Assembly: GCF_004664715.2 (NCBI RefSeq)
Contig: NC_051082.1
Span: 8,686,498-8,750,497, forward strand
Length of the DNA: 64,000 bases
Source of the DNA: Peromyscus leucopus
Lineage: Eukaryota; Chordata; Mammalia; Rodentia; Cricetidae
Reading direction: 5' to 3'
The notes beneath the pieces are model-generated. The model worked only from the letters and a program-made list of their open reading frames with translations, made no database searches and was not told the DNA's origin. Shown here in pieces: positions 52,055-63,517 of this stretch. Position 1 is the first letter of the stretch. The number at the start of each line of letters is the position of its first letter. Both the position numbers and the translations under genes were made by a program.

Positions 52055-52928
52055 CCATGATCCCATTTTCTCAGTAAAGAACTCAAGAGCAAATGCAGTG
52101 TCCAGTTAGAAGAGGGATTTGAGGAAGGACTCAAAGCAGGGCCAGCACACTGTGGGGCACCCAGTGACCAGCCCATGAAGACGGCAGGTCCAAAGGACCA
52201 CCTTGAGATGAGCGCGGGCCCATGAACTTGGCAACTGAATGACAAGGCCTCTTCCTCATTCTGGAGGGTGGGATGTCAAGATTAAGGGCTCAGCAGGTCG
52301 GTTTCTCGCGAGACCTCTCTCCTTGGTTTGCAGGTGACCCCCTGCTCACTGTGACCCCATGGGTCTGTGCACACGTGTTCCTCTTAGAAGGACACCAGCC
52401 CTACTGGGTTAGGGTCCCATCCTTCATCCTTATGACCTCATCTAGTCTTAACTGCTTGGCTTTTTTCTTTCATTTCTTCCTCCTCCCTGGGTCTCTTCAA
52501 GACCCAGGGCCCCATTATACTTTTCCATTCTAAGATCTGGGGGAGTAAAGACTTCAACATATGGATTTGGGGGGTGGGGTGGGGATAATTCATTCCAAGC
52601 CCGGGAGAGGGGAGACTTTGAGGGACAGGGATGCACCTTGAGTGTCTCATCCGAGGACAGTTCCTACCCTCTTCATGCAGGAACAGTTCTGTGACTGGCT
52701 CTCAGACCTTTGTGTGTCATGGGTCAGGGATCCAGGGCGGAAGGAAGTCTTTGGTCTTCTTCACGGACACGTGTCTATCTTCACCCGAGTGCTGACCTGC
52801 CTCCCCACAGGAGGGACTTGGCCCCCTATCTAGAAGCAAAAGTACTTCTTGACAAAGGAAAAAAGGAAGGACCCCAGTAGCCCCCTCCAGATTCACCAAC
52901 AGCCAACTGGAGTATTCCCATCCAGCTC
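52055..52928 (+). other. Intronic sequence, nothing recognised
   Basis: Complex sequence without supported features. Confidence 0.4.
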
Positions 52929-52931
52929 ACT

Positions 52932-53075
52932 GGCTCCTTAAAACAACCCTGGTAGAAGTTACTTGTAACGGCAAAGACCTTGGGACTCCGAGAGGTTAAG
53001 CTGTGTGATAAAGGTCACACAGCTCCTCAAGGGATACATATACAGTACAGGCAGCATTAGAATGGTTTCTCTAAT
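52932..53075 (-). mobile_element. MIR ancient SINE
   Basis: GGGACTCCGAGAGGTTAAGC, TGTGTGATAAAGGTCACACA and GCTCCTCAAGGG follow reversed MIR order. Confidence 0.62.
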
Positions 53076-53199
53076 CTGATAAATGATTGTGATGCCACCA
53101 TTGGTCATTTTAAGCCTTCAGTATCATTTAGTACACCCGAGGCTCAGCGGTTAACACCTCTGCCTACTTCCAGGGCCCTTCGTGACCCTAAAACAAACA

Positions 53200-53850
53200 G
53201 CAAAACAGCGCTTCCACGTGCACTTGGGTGGGCCCCATGCCCCTCCCGTCCTCCAGTCCTGGCAGCTGCCAGCCTGCTGTCCATGTCTGTGGACTCACCC
53301 CGTCCTGGTTGTTTTATATAAACTGGAATGCGTGGTCTTTTGCTACTAGCTTTCTTCCCGGGGCATGACAGCTGTGAGGTTCACTCGTGTTTAGGTTATG
53401 AGTCGGAACATCATAAGATTGCATTGCATTTGATTATCCGGGCAGATCACATCTGTCTTCTTTCACCCAGTGATGCGCATTTGGTTTTTTTTCCCCTGCC
53501 CTTTGGTGGTTGTCAGTGTTCATGTGTCAAGTGTCAATATCTGTGGACACTTTCTGTTGAAGGTTTATTTCCCATTCTTTTGGGTACATATCTAGGTAAT
53601 AGGACTGTTGGGTTGTCTAAAACTCTGGTTTTACGCAGTTGAAGCGTGACTGAAGTGCTTTCCATAGCGGCCCTGCACCAGCCGGTGGCTTCCTGTTCTC
53701 CATGTCTTCATCAGCACATGGTATTTGAGCACCTTGTGTTTGAGCATGGCCATCCAGGAAGAGTGGGGTGTAGCTTGTTGTTGGTTTGATTTGTGTCTCC
53801 TGTTTCTCCGTGCATGCTTGTTGGGTCTTCATATGTCTTGCTGTGGGGGG
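53200..53850. mobile_element. Ancient L1M fragment
   Basis: TCCAGTCCTGGCAGCTGCCA, TATATAAACTGGAATGCGTG, CCATTCTTTTGGGTACATAT, TTTCCATAGCGGCCCTGCAC and TTTGATTTGTGTCTCCTG keep the order of old mammalian L1 sequence as I know it. Polarity not assigned. Confidence 0.65.
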
Positions 53851-53957
53851 GATGTCTTTTTCAAGCCCCTTTCTTACTCATAACTTATTTTTATTTTTTA
53901 AAATTATTGTCTAAAAACCATATTTTCTAAGCAATAACTTTCATGTAGAAATGCAAA

Positions 53958-54192
53958 CTCATCATCTACCCATCCATCTACCCATCCATCCATCTATTCA
54001 TCCATCCATCCATCTACCCATCCACCCATCCACCCATCCACCCACCCACCCACCCATCCACCCACCCATCCACCCACCCATCCACCCACCCACCCATCCA
54101 CCCACCCACCCATCCACCCATCCACCCATCCACCCATCCACCCATCCATCCATCCATCCATCCATTCATCCATCCATCCATCCATCCATTTA
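53958..54192 (+). repeat. (CCAT)n/(CCAC)n tetranucleotide tract
   Basis: About 230 bases of CATC and CACC units in irregular alternation. The His/Pro/Ser-rich frame through it (from 53951) is an artefact. Confidence 0.95.
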
Positions 54193-54385
54193 CTCATCTG
54201 CCCACCCATTCCCCTCATTCCCTTTCCCTTTTTCTGTTATTCTTTCAACTCATCTCTTTTTCTCCCATCTTTCTTCTTTTCTCATCTTCCATCCTCTTCT
54301 TTTATTCCCCATCTTTTCCTTCTTCCTTCATTACATCTCCCTTCCTTCCTTCTCCTCCCCCGGCCCCGCCCCTTTCTTCCATCTG
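54193..54385 (+). repeat. Pyrimidine-rich low-complexity stretch
   Basis: TTCC, TTTC and CTTCC mixtures following the CCAT tract, ending in CCCCCGGCCCCGCCCC. Confidence 0.75.
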
Positions 54386-54389
54386 TCTG

Positions 54390-55535
54390 ACAGTTATTTG
54401 CACAGCCCTCTCTGCTCTCGTGACTTTGGATTGGTAACCATATCTCTTCTGACATCTCTGAGCTGCTGGTTTGGATGTGGGTCCCTCCAGTATTGCTCTG
54501 ATTTACACGACCTCATTGTCAGCGCCTCAGGATCTGCTAGGTGTCTGTGGGGGATGATCATAGCTTTATGCTTAGGGGTTTGCCCATGTCCTCTTCCCTT
54601 GCCAAAGCTGGCGGTGGGTGTTCTGGGTATTTCAGGTAAAGCCTTGCTTGGCTTCACTTCTCAGCTTCTTTCTTGACTTTCTGCATGGCTGTATGGCCGT
54701 CAGATGTAACCACAGAGTACAGCCATGTTCATGACAGGAAACAGCACACAGGCTTGTCTGAGCCAAGCATGCTACCTCATAGATCCTCATGGTCTTGCAT
54801 GGCCTTCTGGGAAGGGAACCAGTGTTCTTTCCATTGTCCAGGTGGGAAATTGAAACACAAAGAGTCTCTCTGTTCCTAACAGCTGAGTACTGGCCTTGGT
54901 TTATACACCTCTTTAAACCCCACTGCTGGCCCGTTTGGAGCAAAAGAGACTCACTGGCTCTCGCTTCCTCATTTTTTCCAGCCCTGGGCAGAGACAAGTT
55001 ACCAGATGTGAGCTGCTGTAAGGGGGAGTACCTATCTGAGCCTTGCATCAGGCTCCTGAGGAACAATAAGTAGGACTGACTGCTGCCACAGGGGTACTGA
55101 GAGGGGTGGCTGAACAGGCAGACATGTGTAGCCTCCTGCAGAGCATGCCCCCCCCCCCCGCCTTTTTTTGAAGGTGGTACCCAAAGGAGGCCTAGAGACC
55201 TCCAGGACTAGCAGTTTGCAAGCAGGTTCTGCAGCAGCCACCAGAGGGTGCTCGGCTCCATCCTGGGCAGATGGGAGTTTGGGGAGGGAGGTGGGTGGGA
55301 AGGCGTTGAGAGATGTAGTCTTACACCTAGCTCTCTTAGACCAGCTCCTTGGAGAAGGGGGGCAGTTCTTAACCAGCCTGTGAGGTGTGTTTTGCGCCAC
55401 CAGTGCCAAGCCGGGGGCTGAGGGATGCAGCCGCGCCATCTGCCTGGTTCTTTTCCCCGGGGAGCCAGCAGTTAGGATCGGAAGGCAGAGAATTAGAATA
55501 TAGTGTGATATCCCTCCTCCCTGCCCCCTGGGCCA
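54390..55535 (+). other. Intronic sequence, nothing recognised
   Basis: Frames of 94-186 codons occur on both strands at 54632-55592. None has a recognisable domain, and none pairs with convincing splice sites. A C10 run lies at 55149-55158. Confidence 0.45.
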
Positions 55536-55539
55536 TAGC

Positions 55540-56200
55540 CTCCATTCAGAACGCCCACTTAAGCAGCACCTACTGTGTGCCAGGCAGCTCACTTACACAG
55601 CACCTACCTACTGTGTGCCTGGTGCCAAGCCAGTAGCCAAGGATGGAACAAGGAGAAATCTAAAGTCACTGCCTTCAAGATTCGTGTTCTGCCAGGAAGA
55701 TTACAAATGCTGGGGGGAAAATGGGAAAACATGACCATACAGCTATGAAACAAACCAACAAACAAGAAACTGCTAGCTCAGGCCAGCTGGGGGAAGAGGG
55801 CAATCTGAGAGGGCTTCCTGGAGGAAGAACACCTGTTCCTGCTGGGAGGAACTGGGGTTACCCGAAAGGTTGCAGAAGGAGACACGCCAGAACTGAGTTA
55901 TCTATCAAGACAGAGATCAAAGCGGCGGCGCAGAGGAGGGAACTCTGGGCCGCAGAGATAGGAGGGTCAAAGATGAGGAGGTGACTGGACTAGAGTAGAT
56001 ATGGAGGATGGCTATCGGGAGCCATGGTGGAGGTTCCTCAGAGAATAACGGGGGATACTAGGATGGAGAGAGTGAGGTTGTCCCAGAGAGCGAGAAGATG
56101 TTTCGGTTATGATCACTTTTGAACTGGACCATGGAGTTTGTGTAGGAGTTCGTCGAGCAGGGAAAACAGCAAGACAACACAAAGGGGGTGACTGGCCTCA
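55540..56200 (+). mobile_element. Possible ancient mammalian repeat (L2-like text)
   Basis: AGCACCTACTGTGTGCCAGG (repeated with change about 40 bases on), CACTGCCTTCAAGATTCG, AGGGCTTCCTGGAGGAAG and TAGGAGTTCGTCGAGCAGGG keep the order of a widespread old mammalian repeat. The name is from memory and unsure. Confidence 0.45.
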
Positions 56201-56744
56201 GGGTGGTGACACCCTGAGATCCGGCGAGACGTGGACACAGTTGAGATGAGGCCTCTGGGCTGATCTGCTAGGTTCTTCCGTCTCCTTCGCTCCAGTGTCG
56301 TCCTTAGGGGAAAGAGGATGTCCTTCCTAGGATGACTTTTATGCTTTAACGAGACGATGCCCCGACGTCCTTGATTCTGTCCCTGGGATGCAGCCTGCGC
56401 TTAATTCAGAGTAGCGGTGACGGCTGCCACCTCCTCCACCGACGCTGTTAATACTCTCAAGCTTCCTGTTTGGTCAAGCGCAAGGTTTTAGACACTCGGT
56501 TTTGTGTTTATGCCTCGAGAGACACCCTGGCCCAACTCCCATCCGAGCTCAATCAGCACCTGGCTGGAGCCCCGCTCTTTAGCGCTTCCTCCTCTTCTCC
56601 GTCCCAGTGTGAAGACTCTCACTGGAAATTGACTAGCTTTACCTCCCAGGGATCTGCTTACAAGGAGTAGGTCCAGAAAAAAAAAATAAATAAAAAGAAT
56701 AAAAAAATCATCCTGAGACCTGTTTTTTTTTTTTCCTTTCTCTT

Positions 56745-56862
56745 GCTTATTCAGGTCAGAGCTTTGCTCTGTAGTTCAAGCTGGTCTCAAAGCCAGCATC
56801 CTCCTGCCTCAGCCTCCTGAGTGCTTGGATTACAGGAGCGCATCATCACACTAGCCAAACAA
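56745..56862 (-). mobile_element. B1/B4-like SINE fragment
   Basis: TTGCTCTGTAGTTCAAGCTG, CATCCTCCTGCCTCAGCCTC and GTGCTTGGATTACAGGAGCG. Confidence 0.65.
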
Positions 56863-56907
56863 AGCCTTTATTTATTTTTTAATTCAAAGAGTATACATTT
56901 TATAGTT

Positions 56908-57285
56908 GTTGTAGGGTTACTATTGCTGTGATGAAACCCCAGGACCAAAAGCAACTTGGGAAGGAAAGGATTTGTTTCAGCTTATACTTCCGTGTCTCAG
57001 AGGGAAAGTCAGGGCGGGATCCTGGAGGCAGGAGCGGATGCAGAGGTCATGGAGGGGTGCTGCTTACTGGCTTGCTCCCTGTGGCTTGCTCAGCCTGCTT
57101 TCTTAAAGAATCCACAACTATCTGCCCAGGGCTGGAGCCACCCTCATGGAGGTTGGGCCCGCCCCCACCGAGTGTCAGTCAAGCCAATGCACCACAGCCT
57201 TGCCCACAGGCTCATCTTGCGGGGGTATTTCCTCAGTTGAGGCTCTCTCTTTCCAAGTGAGTGTAGCTGCTGTCAAGTTGACAAA
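56908..57285. mobile_element. Rodent interspersed repeat (same family as 7955-8340)
   Basis: GTTACTATTGCTGTGATGAA, AAGCAACTTGGGAAGGAAAG and GATGCAGAGGTCATGGAGGG, ending GCTGTCAAGTTGACA. It lies only 350 bases upstream of the Ksr2 exon. Confidence 0.75.
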
Positions 57286-57346
57286 AAACAAAACAAAACA
57301 AAACAAAACAACAACAACAAAACAACAACAACAACAACAACAAAAA
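57286..57346 (+). repeat. (CAAAA)n(CAA)n microsatellite
   Basis: Five CAAAA units, then CAA units, forming an A-rich end to the preceding repeat. Confidence 0.93.
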
Positions 57347-57589
57347 ACCCAGCCTGCCCGATGGTGCCTATAAAATATTATTTGAAAGACAGTTTGTGTT
57401 AGTCTCAAGTCAATGTCAGGTGATCATGTGTTGGGTAGATTCCTCACTGGCAGGAACGTTCTAGAAGACTAAGAGACGCCCAGCTGCATTCCAGCAGGCG
57501 TGGTCTCTGCGAGTATAGGTTGTGTTCGTGTTTCCTGGGTGCCCAGCTGTTGCCAGGTGGGCAGCGTTTATATTGATGGTGTAGACGGT

Positions 57590-57635
57590 ACAGACAGACT
57601 CATCTCCCTGTCTCCGTGTTCTGCTTCCCTTTCAG
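57590..57635 (+). promoter_or_regulatory. Ksr2: Ksr2 exon splice acceptor: branch region and polypyrimidine tract
   Basis: A pyrimidine-rich run begins at about 57603 and ends in TTCAG at 57635, directly before the exon. A possible branch adenosine lies in GACTCAT at about 57595-57601. The next AG (57636-57637) is the only competing acceptor. It would remove two bases and shift frame unless the upstream exon ended differently. Confidence 0.75.
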
Positions 57636-57820
57636 AGCCAAGAAGAAGAGCAAACCCCTGAACCTCAAGATCCACAGCGGTGTGGGCAGCTGCGAGAACA
57701 TCCCTGCCCAGCAGCGCTCCCCGCTCCTGTCCGAACGCTCCCTGCGGTCCTTCTTCGTGGGCCACGCCCCCTTTCTGCCCTCCACCCCACCCGTCCACAC
57801 GGAGGCCAGTTTCTCTGCAA
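57636..57820 (+). CDS. Ksr2: Internal coding exon of Ksr2, kinase suppressor of Ras 2
   Basis: KSR2 is a cytosolic pseudokinase scaffold that brings RAF, MEK and ERK together and affects energy balance. The exon encodes about 61 residues, beginning AKKKSKPLNLKIHS, passing through SCENIPAQQRSPLLSERSLR and ending PPVHTEASFSA. I recognise this as the conserved segment between the proline-rich region and the C1-type zinc finger (CA3). It is basic, then Ser/Pro-rich, with possible proline-directed sites (RSP, STPP). The acceptor is a pyrimidine tract ending TTCAG (57603-57635) and the donor is a perfect GTAAGT at 57821. The first base completes a codon begun in the previous exon, and the last base (A) starts the next codon, which fits the Asn I remember there. 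The flanking introns are thus phase 2 and phase 1, and skipping this 185-base exon would shift the frame. A start at 57638 is possible, but the CAG at 57635 fits the recalled Lys codon better. From memory, the human segment differs at only about three residues. The gene call is confident; exon number is not determined. Confidence 0.92.
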
Positions 57821-57826
57821 GTAAGT
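57821..57826 (+). promoter_or_regulatory. Ksr2: Ksr2 exon splice donor GTAAGT
   Basis: The exon ends TCTGCAA and is followed by GTAAGT, the consensus U1-pairing donor. Translation past this point leaves the recognised KSR2 sequence at once, which places the exon end here. Confidence 0.88.
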
Positions 57827-58665
57827 CCCTGCTACCCCTGGGCTGCACTGGCTGGACTCACCAGATCCTCACTGCGCAGCCCGCCACCTTACCTGCCAGG
57901 TTCAGGTTCCGTGTGCTCTCCTCCCTGGCTTCTGAATCTCACAGGTCATCCCCTGCTACCCCCCTCCCACATGTGCGACTAGCTCCCGGGTCCTTAGATG
58001 GTTTTGAAGGGGGGCATGATGGGCCCTTGGAGGTGACTGTCTGTCATGCATCCTCAGTATCGGCTCTTTGGCTCGCAGGTGGGAAGGAAGGCTGAAAGTA
58101 AAGTCAGGGGGACATGAGAGGGAGCACCCATCTTTTCTCTCTCTGCTCCCCACCGCCTTTCAACTGCTTGTCTTAGGGTTTCTCCGTCCATGCGGGGTCT
58201 GTGAATGACATCATGCACATTTTATTGACTGGGGTCAACGTGTATAACTTTTGCATCTCGATGACGTATTGGGGTTCAAACCAGGTTAAGTGTGGCTGAG
58301 GATATATAGTCCACATTCACAAATTGCTGCCAGAGTCGTGGTACTTACGACTTGAGTACAGAATGGAAGTCCCTGGTGGCAGAGGGATGGGTTTCCAGAA
58401 AGTTCTGATCTTACCCAGAGGCGCTATCTCCTAGAAGGTGCAGATGTGGGCAGAGGGGACCCCACTGAAGTGAGGCTAACTGCTCCCCCAGCAAGAGAGC
58501 GTGTTGACTGGCGGGATGTTAGGGGACGGGGGAAGCTGGCTTCCAGAAGCTCTGGTCCTGTGCCCTAGGGCTGCCACAGGCTACACATGCTGTTCCGTTG
58601 ATCTGGTGGCCACCAGGCTAATTGCTGCCTTCGGTACCTCATTCTGGTCTTGCAACTGTCCATGG
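57827..58665 (+). other. Ksr2 downstream intron, first part
   Basis: The open frame continues for about 90 codons past the donor but stops resembling KSR2 at once. No repeat recognised. Confidence 0.5.
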
Positions 58666-58667
58666 CA

Positions 58668-58787
58668 GGCATAGATTATTTCCATAGTACAAATGGGGAA
58701 ACTGAGGCTCGGGGACACCAGAGATCTCCCTCAAAGTCACACAGCTACCTAGTAGTTGGGTCAGGATTTGAATCTGGTTCTTCCTTT
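58668..58787 (-). mobile_element. MIR ancient SINE
   Basis: CAAATGGGGAAACTGAGGCT, CAAAGTCACACAGCTACC and GTCAGGATTTGAATCTGG are near-consensus reversed MIR. Confidence 0.82.
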
Positions 58788-58799
58788 CCTCTCTCCCTT

Positions 58800-58995
58800 C
58801 CTTATCCTCTTCCCCCCCATCCCCTGCCCCAAGGATGGAGCCCAGGCCCTCACCCAGGTTGGCCAAGCAAGTTCTACTACCGGGACAGTGTCTCTCTAAA
58901 TTGCTGGGCACTGTCTTCAACCTACTCTGCAGCCTCTGATACCTTTGAACTTACTTCTTCCTGCCTTAGCCTCCTTAGTAGCTAGGGCCCGAGTC
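58800..58995 (-). mobile_element. B4-like SINE
   Basis: GATGGAGCCCAGGCCCTCAC, GCCAAGCAAGTTCTACTACC and CTTCCTGCCTTAGCCTCC follow the reversed ID-plus-B1 pattern. Confidence 0.5.
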
Positions 58996-59960
58996 TGTGT
59001 GCCAGATCCCTCCAAGATCCATGCAGAGTGACGTTGCCTTCTCTAAATGGATGTCAGGGTACCTGGCAGGACAGAGGAGGGAGTGAGAGTCCCAGCTGGC
59101 GGAGTAATCAAGTCACTCCAAGGGTTCGCCAACCAAATTGTGTTCACGGGTCAGCCAAGATGTAAGATGTCCTTCTACAAGGTCTCAGCTTACTATGGGT
59201 GTGGACCCCAATAAGTCCACCGTGGGTGAGCATACCATGAATTGAAGAGCACCAGATACAGCAAATGTACTGACTGAGTAGTACCACAGCCTAGTGGCTG
59301 GAGCTGCACCCAGGCCCGTCCTAGAGAATCTCACCCAGGCATCCCTAAAGATGCTACGCCCAGTATGTCTGAATGTACTAGAACACATCCATTCGCCGGA
59401 AGTTGGGCAAAATCACTGAGCCCAAAGCTTGTTTTATGAAAGTGTGAGTTCACTTATATGGCCTACTGCGTAGCATGCCCTGCCTGTGTGAACAAGCTTT
59501 CCTGCCGTCCTTTGACTAGACCTGTGAACCATCACATGTCAGGGACAGCCCATGTCCTTCCTGTGGTGCTCAGGCATTGTCTCCTGGGTGCCCTCCACAC
59601 CCTCATCTTTTAGCCTGGCAAGCCATGAACTTGTGGCTCTTTGGCGAATGGTCTCCGATCCTAGCTGCCGTAGATGAGGCTATGTCTAATGAAAGAATCT
59701 ATCAGAATGAGTGTGTTCCACCCCACAGGGATGTAGGGAGGAGAGGATGGGGGCGGTGCTTAGAGCTCCGTGACTCAGTAAAGGGGAGTTTGGAGAACTA
59801 TTGGCGTGCGTTACGTGGTGGAGCGATCTGAAACAGTGATGGAGATGAGAATACCAACAGCTGTTGGTACCAATAGCCATCGGTGCTTGCTGTGAGGTGA
59901 CAGGGTCACAGGCCTTGTCCAAGGTCTTCTCCCTCCTCTGATGTCTGTGTCGCCACCCTC
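58996..59960 (+). other. Intronic sequence, nothing recognised
   Basis: Complex sequence without supported features. Confidence 0.4.
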
Positions 59961-59964
59961 TATA

Positions 59965-60075
59965 AGGTTGAAACTTTTATCATCCCCTCTTTAGAGATGA
60001 AGAAACAGAGGTTGAGGTTAAGGACCTGGTCATAGATCACAAGGTCAGGAAAGCAGCGAAGGAGCGAATCATTCA
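59965..60075 (-). mobile_element. MIR ancient SINE fragment
   Basis: TTTATCATCCCCTCTTTAGA, GATGAAGAAACAGAGGTTGA and GATCACAAGGTCAGGAAAGC. A short direct repeat (GAAGGAGCGAATCAT, twice near 60056-60091) follows. Confidence 0.6.
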
Positions 60076-60094
60076 CGAAGGAGCGAATCATCCA

Positions 60095-61440
60095 TTCTGC
60101 AAGGGCCACCTTCATTGAACCTCGGTGCTTCTTGGTCGCCTTCCGCTTTCTTTCTGGTTTGGGGAGCTGTGTGGTGGTCTTGTGGAAGGCTCCTCTCTGT
60201 TAGCATGCTGCATTGGCATGTGTGACCCCCCCCCTCCACCCCTGGGCTCCGCTGTTCACGTTCACTGCTTCATTGCATCCAGGGGGTGGCCATCCCTGAG
60301 GGGGGCAGGCAGCTGCAGGGAGTGACTGAAAAGCTAGCTCCTGGCAGCTTCTGCGACTCATTCCTCCTGAATGTCTTCCGGTTGAAACTGAGGAATGACC
60401 TAGTACTCCCAAGTTTCGGTGTTAGCTGCCTGTGTGGCCCTCCAGCCCTCAGGGCAGCAGCCATTTGAGGAAACAAGTGGCTTTAACTCTGTGACCTCCC
60501 TATCACAGTCATCATGGTAGCGGCTGGAAGTCATATCCCAAGGCTAAGGGAATACTCTCCTTCAGCTGATACCTTGGAAGAGGCTATACCCTGTCTGGGG
60601 CTGTCCCTCCAGCCCTTGTGGCCATCACTTCTATAAGCAACTCCTGTCCCTTGTCCTGGAAACAAGGGGAAGAGTTGACCACCAGCCAAGAACCTGACCT
60701 TGTGCGTACCTGGAGGCTGAGTCAGATCCTGGTGTGGTGGGGGCCATGGCAGCAGGCGGCAGTAATGGGTGATGGAGCTGAACGGCCATGTTCCCACCAA
60801 GGCAACTGCTGGGGTTATAAAGATACCCAGGATGGGGCTGATTATATAATGGGGTTTAATGAGGCTTGAAGCCAAGGCTCATTACCCCTGGAGGAGGGGG
60901 AGGAGAGGTGCACATCTCCACAGAGGTTGGCAGCTTGTGCGCCCATCTCACGATCAGGACCGATCAGAGGATGGTGGGGGGGGGGAACTGGCTTGGGGGA
61001 GGCAACTCCAGTAGGAAGTGTATATCCCATAGGGCTGACCCAAAGGATCGTGCTCACCAGGTGCTGGCGTTGGTGCCTGGGTCCTGCCCCGGCGGCGCCA
61101 ACCCATCAGACCCAGGAGTTGCTTGAAGTCTAACCCTCAGTTAGGATTCCAGGCTCAGGAAGGTTTCTGTTGTGCACGCTATCTGCTACATTCCACAAGG
61201 CCCTGGAATGTCTGCTTAGTAGGCATGAAGAGCTATCCACTTGGAGATAAAATGATATACAGGTGTCCCTCACGTGAAGCCCTGGTTCCGGCAGTTGCCA
61301 CTTGCTCCATCCTGTCTCTGCCTCTGTCCGTATCCTTCTCTTGGTGGTCAGTTTAACCTCAGGGGTTCTGGTTTCAAAGTGTGTTTGAGACCTCCCACCA
61401 GCAAGAGCCACACGTAAACATACTAGGGTGCTAGAGATGT
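60095..61440 (+). other. Intronic sequence, nothing recognised
   Basis: Complex sequence; a G11 run lies at 60974-60986. Frames up to 114 codons are unsupported. Confidence 0.4.
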
Positions 61441-61441
61441 A

Positions 61442-61555
61442 CATGTTTGCTGGGTGGGGTGGCACACACCTGTCGCCGCCCCCAGGCTGAGGCAGAGTTT
61501 GAGACCAGCGTGTGGGCTACTGTCAGCCTCTCTCCACAGTAAACAAACAAACGCA
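61442..61555 (+). mobile_element. B1 SINE, diverged
   Basis: GCTGGGTGGGGTGGCACACA, CCCAGGCTGAGGCAGAGTTT and GAGACCAGCGTGTGGGC, ending in AAACAAACAAACG. Confidence 0.75.
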
Positions 61556-62565
61556 AATTCTTTCTGTTGTCCCCAGCCCAATACCGGTTAAATGAGGAGG
61601 AAGTCGGGGAAGGTGGTCCCCCAATCAGAGATTTCACAAACCCTGTCCCCACCCAGCAGGTTCAGCAAGCCAGAATTCCTTGGCTCTAGAACTATCTTAT
61701 CTTTACATTTTGAAACACTGCCCTCCGTATGTATCAGTGTCCGTGGGTTGAGTCTGCACGTTCAACTGAGGCTAGAAGGTGTTTAAAGCCATTAACTCAT
61801 CTACACTGAACAGTCACAGACTCCTTGCCTGTCATTTATTTCCTAAACAGTACAGCGTGACACCTCTTTACACACCCAGACACTGTACTTGGTGGTGTTA
61901 TAAGTAGCCCGAGCTACTGGAACATCTACGGGAAGGTGTACAGGGACTCTGGGCAAGCATGATGCTACCTGAGCATCTGGCAGTTTTGGTACCCACAGAT
62001 TTGGATTCCTTGGGATGGATGCTCTGCGGACATGGAGGGACAAGTTGAGCTTCAAATACACAAAGTTGCTGGGGTGATGTTGAGAACGTCTGAGCCCAAT
62101 CAGATCCCTTCATCTTTATCATTTTCTTGTATTGGGTCCCCCACCCCCACCTAGTTTATTTCTCAGACTGTTGGGGTCTAGGCAGCATATTTTTTTTTTT
62201 TTGCCTCCTCACGTACTTTGACCCTGGACCAATGTTCTCACCCCGCTGTACTCCATCCTCAGCTGTTGCCCCAATGGTGGCCTCCATCATTATGTTTCCT
62301 GTTGGTGTGGGGTCCAATCCAGGGTGACCTATTGCATGGAACTATTGAGATGACCTAGAAATCTCTCACCTTTCTTTGCTGTTTATGACCCTGGTGTCTC
62401 TGCAGAGGGGCACAGTGGCTCTTAGAATGTCCCTCAGTGGGATCTGGGCGATGGTCCCCTGTGCATCAGCTGTCTGCAGTGTGGGAGGAAGCCTGAAGAA
62501 GCAGTATTGTGCCCTGCGTATGGCATTGTAGATCTCTGTGGAAATCACTATCGGCGCCATGCTAG
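61556..62565 (+). other. Intronic sequence, nothing recognised
   Basis: Complex sequence with a T13 run near 62190-62202. No repeat family or gene was identified. Confidence 0.4.
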
Positions 62566-62569
62566 TCTG

Positions 62570-62718
62570 ATGACCCAGGCTCAGTCCCTAGAACCCACAA
62601 CGTGTGAGAGAACTGCCTACCACAGGTTTGCCATCTAACTGCCAGCAGGGCAGCATGGTACATGCGCATCCAACCCCCTGGATACCTCTCCCCTCAAATA
62701 AATAAATAAATAAAACGT
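62570..62718 (+). mobile_element. tRNA-derived SINE, 3' part
   Basis: GGCTCAGTCCCTAGAACCCA, GTGTGAGAGAACTGCCTACC and an (AAAT)n tail at 62695-62715. Confidence 0.6.
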
Positions 62719-62741
62719 AATAGAAAAAATTAAAGCAGAAT

Positions 62742-63092
62742 CCCAGCCAGTCCCAGCAAGATGGCTCAGTGAGTAAAAGAATATTTGCCATATAAGTCTG
62801 ATGGCCCAAGTTCCATTCCTGGAACCCACACAGAAAGCCGGATGCGATGGTGCCCATCTGCAATCCCAGCATTCCTTTCTTAAGATGGGAAGGAAGCTGA
62901 GCCATGAGAATTGCCTGGAAGCTCATGGACCAGCTGGCTTGGAGCACACTGTGGCAGAACCAAGAGACTCTTCCCTCAAAAGGTGGAAAGAGAGTTGACT
63001 CCCTAAGGTTGTCCCCTGACCACATGTGGACCATGGTTTGGGTACCTGTACTCAACACTCCATCCCCATCCTTTCAAATAAATAAACAAGTA
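62742..63092 (+). mobile_element. B3-type SINE
   Basis: AGTCCCAGCAAGATGGCTCA, CCAAGTTCCATTCCTGGAAC, CTGCAATCCCAGCATTCC and GTTGTCCCCTGACCACATGT, with an AAATAAATAAAC end. Confidence 0.68.
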
Positions 63093-63094
63093 TC

Positions 63095-63482
63095 GCAGCC
63101 ACTGATGATAAAGTTATGTCAACCCAGTGTGGGCTGGCACATCATAGATACAGATCTGCAAGCTGTGCTTGACCTGGGGCTCTGTTTGTTTGTTTGTTTG
63201 TTTGTTTGTTTAACCTGTGTTCAAGAGTCATCCATGTCAGAGTTCAGAAATCACCAAGTCCACTTCTCAGATGAGGGAAACTATGGGCAGACAGTAGAAA
63301 GGACTGGCCCTGGCCTACAGGCTGAGGCTGGAGCATGGTGTTCTTCATGCCCATCTGCCCTCCAAGAAGGCTGACCAACATCTGTGTCTACCATCACTGA
63401 AAATGTTTAGCAGTGAGACAAGAGAAACTCATAGGAGGTCGTGCCTCTGCTAGCCAGTGAAATATTTTGCTGTGTGCACAGG

Positions 63483-63517
<35 letters not shown>

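Noticed and set aside
53951..54676. 241-codon frame of His/Pro/Ser repeats
   Set aside because: Translation of the (CCAT)n tract; the C-terminal part has no recognisable protein.
55032..55592. 186-codon minus-strand frame
   Set aside because: GC-rich chance frame; composition and lack of any familiar motif or splice context do not support coding.
57827..58095. Extension of the Ksr2 reading frame past the donor
   Set aside because: The frame stays open by chance, but similarity stops exactly at a consensus GTAAGT donor.
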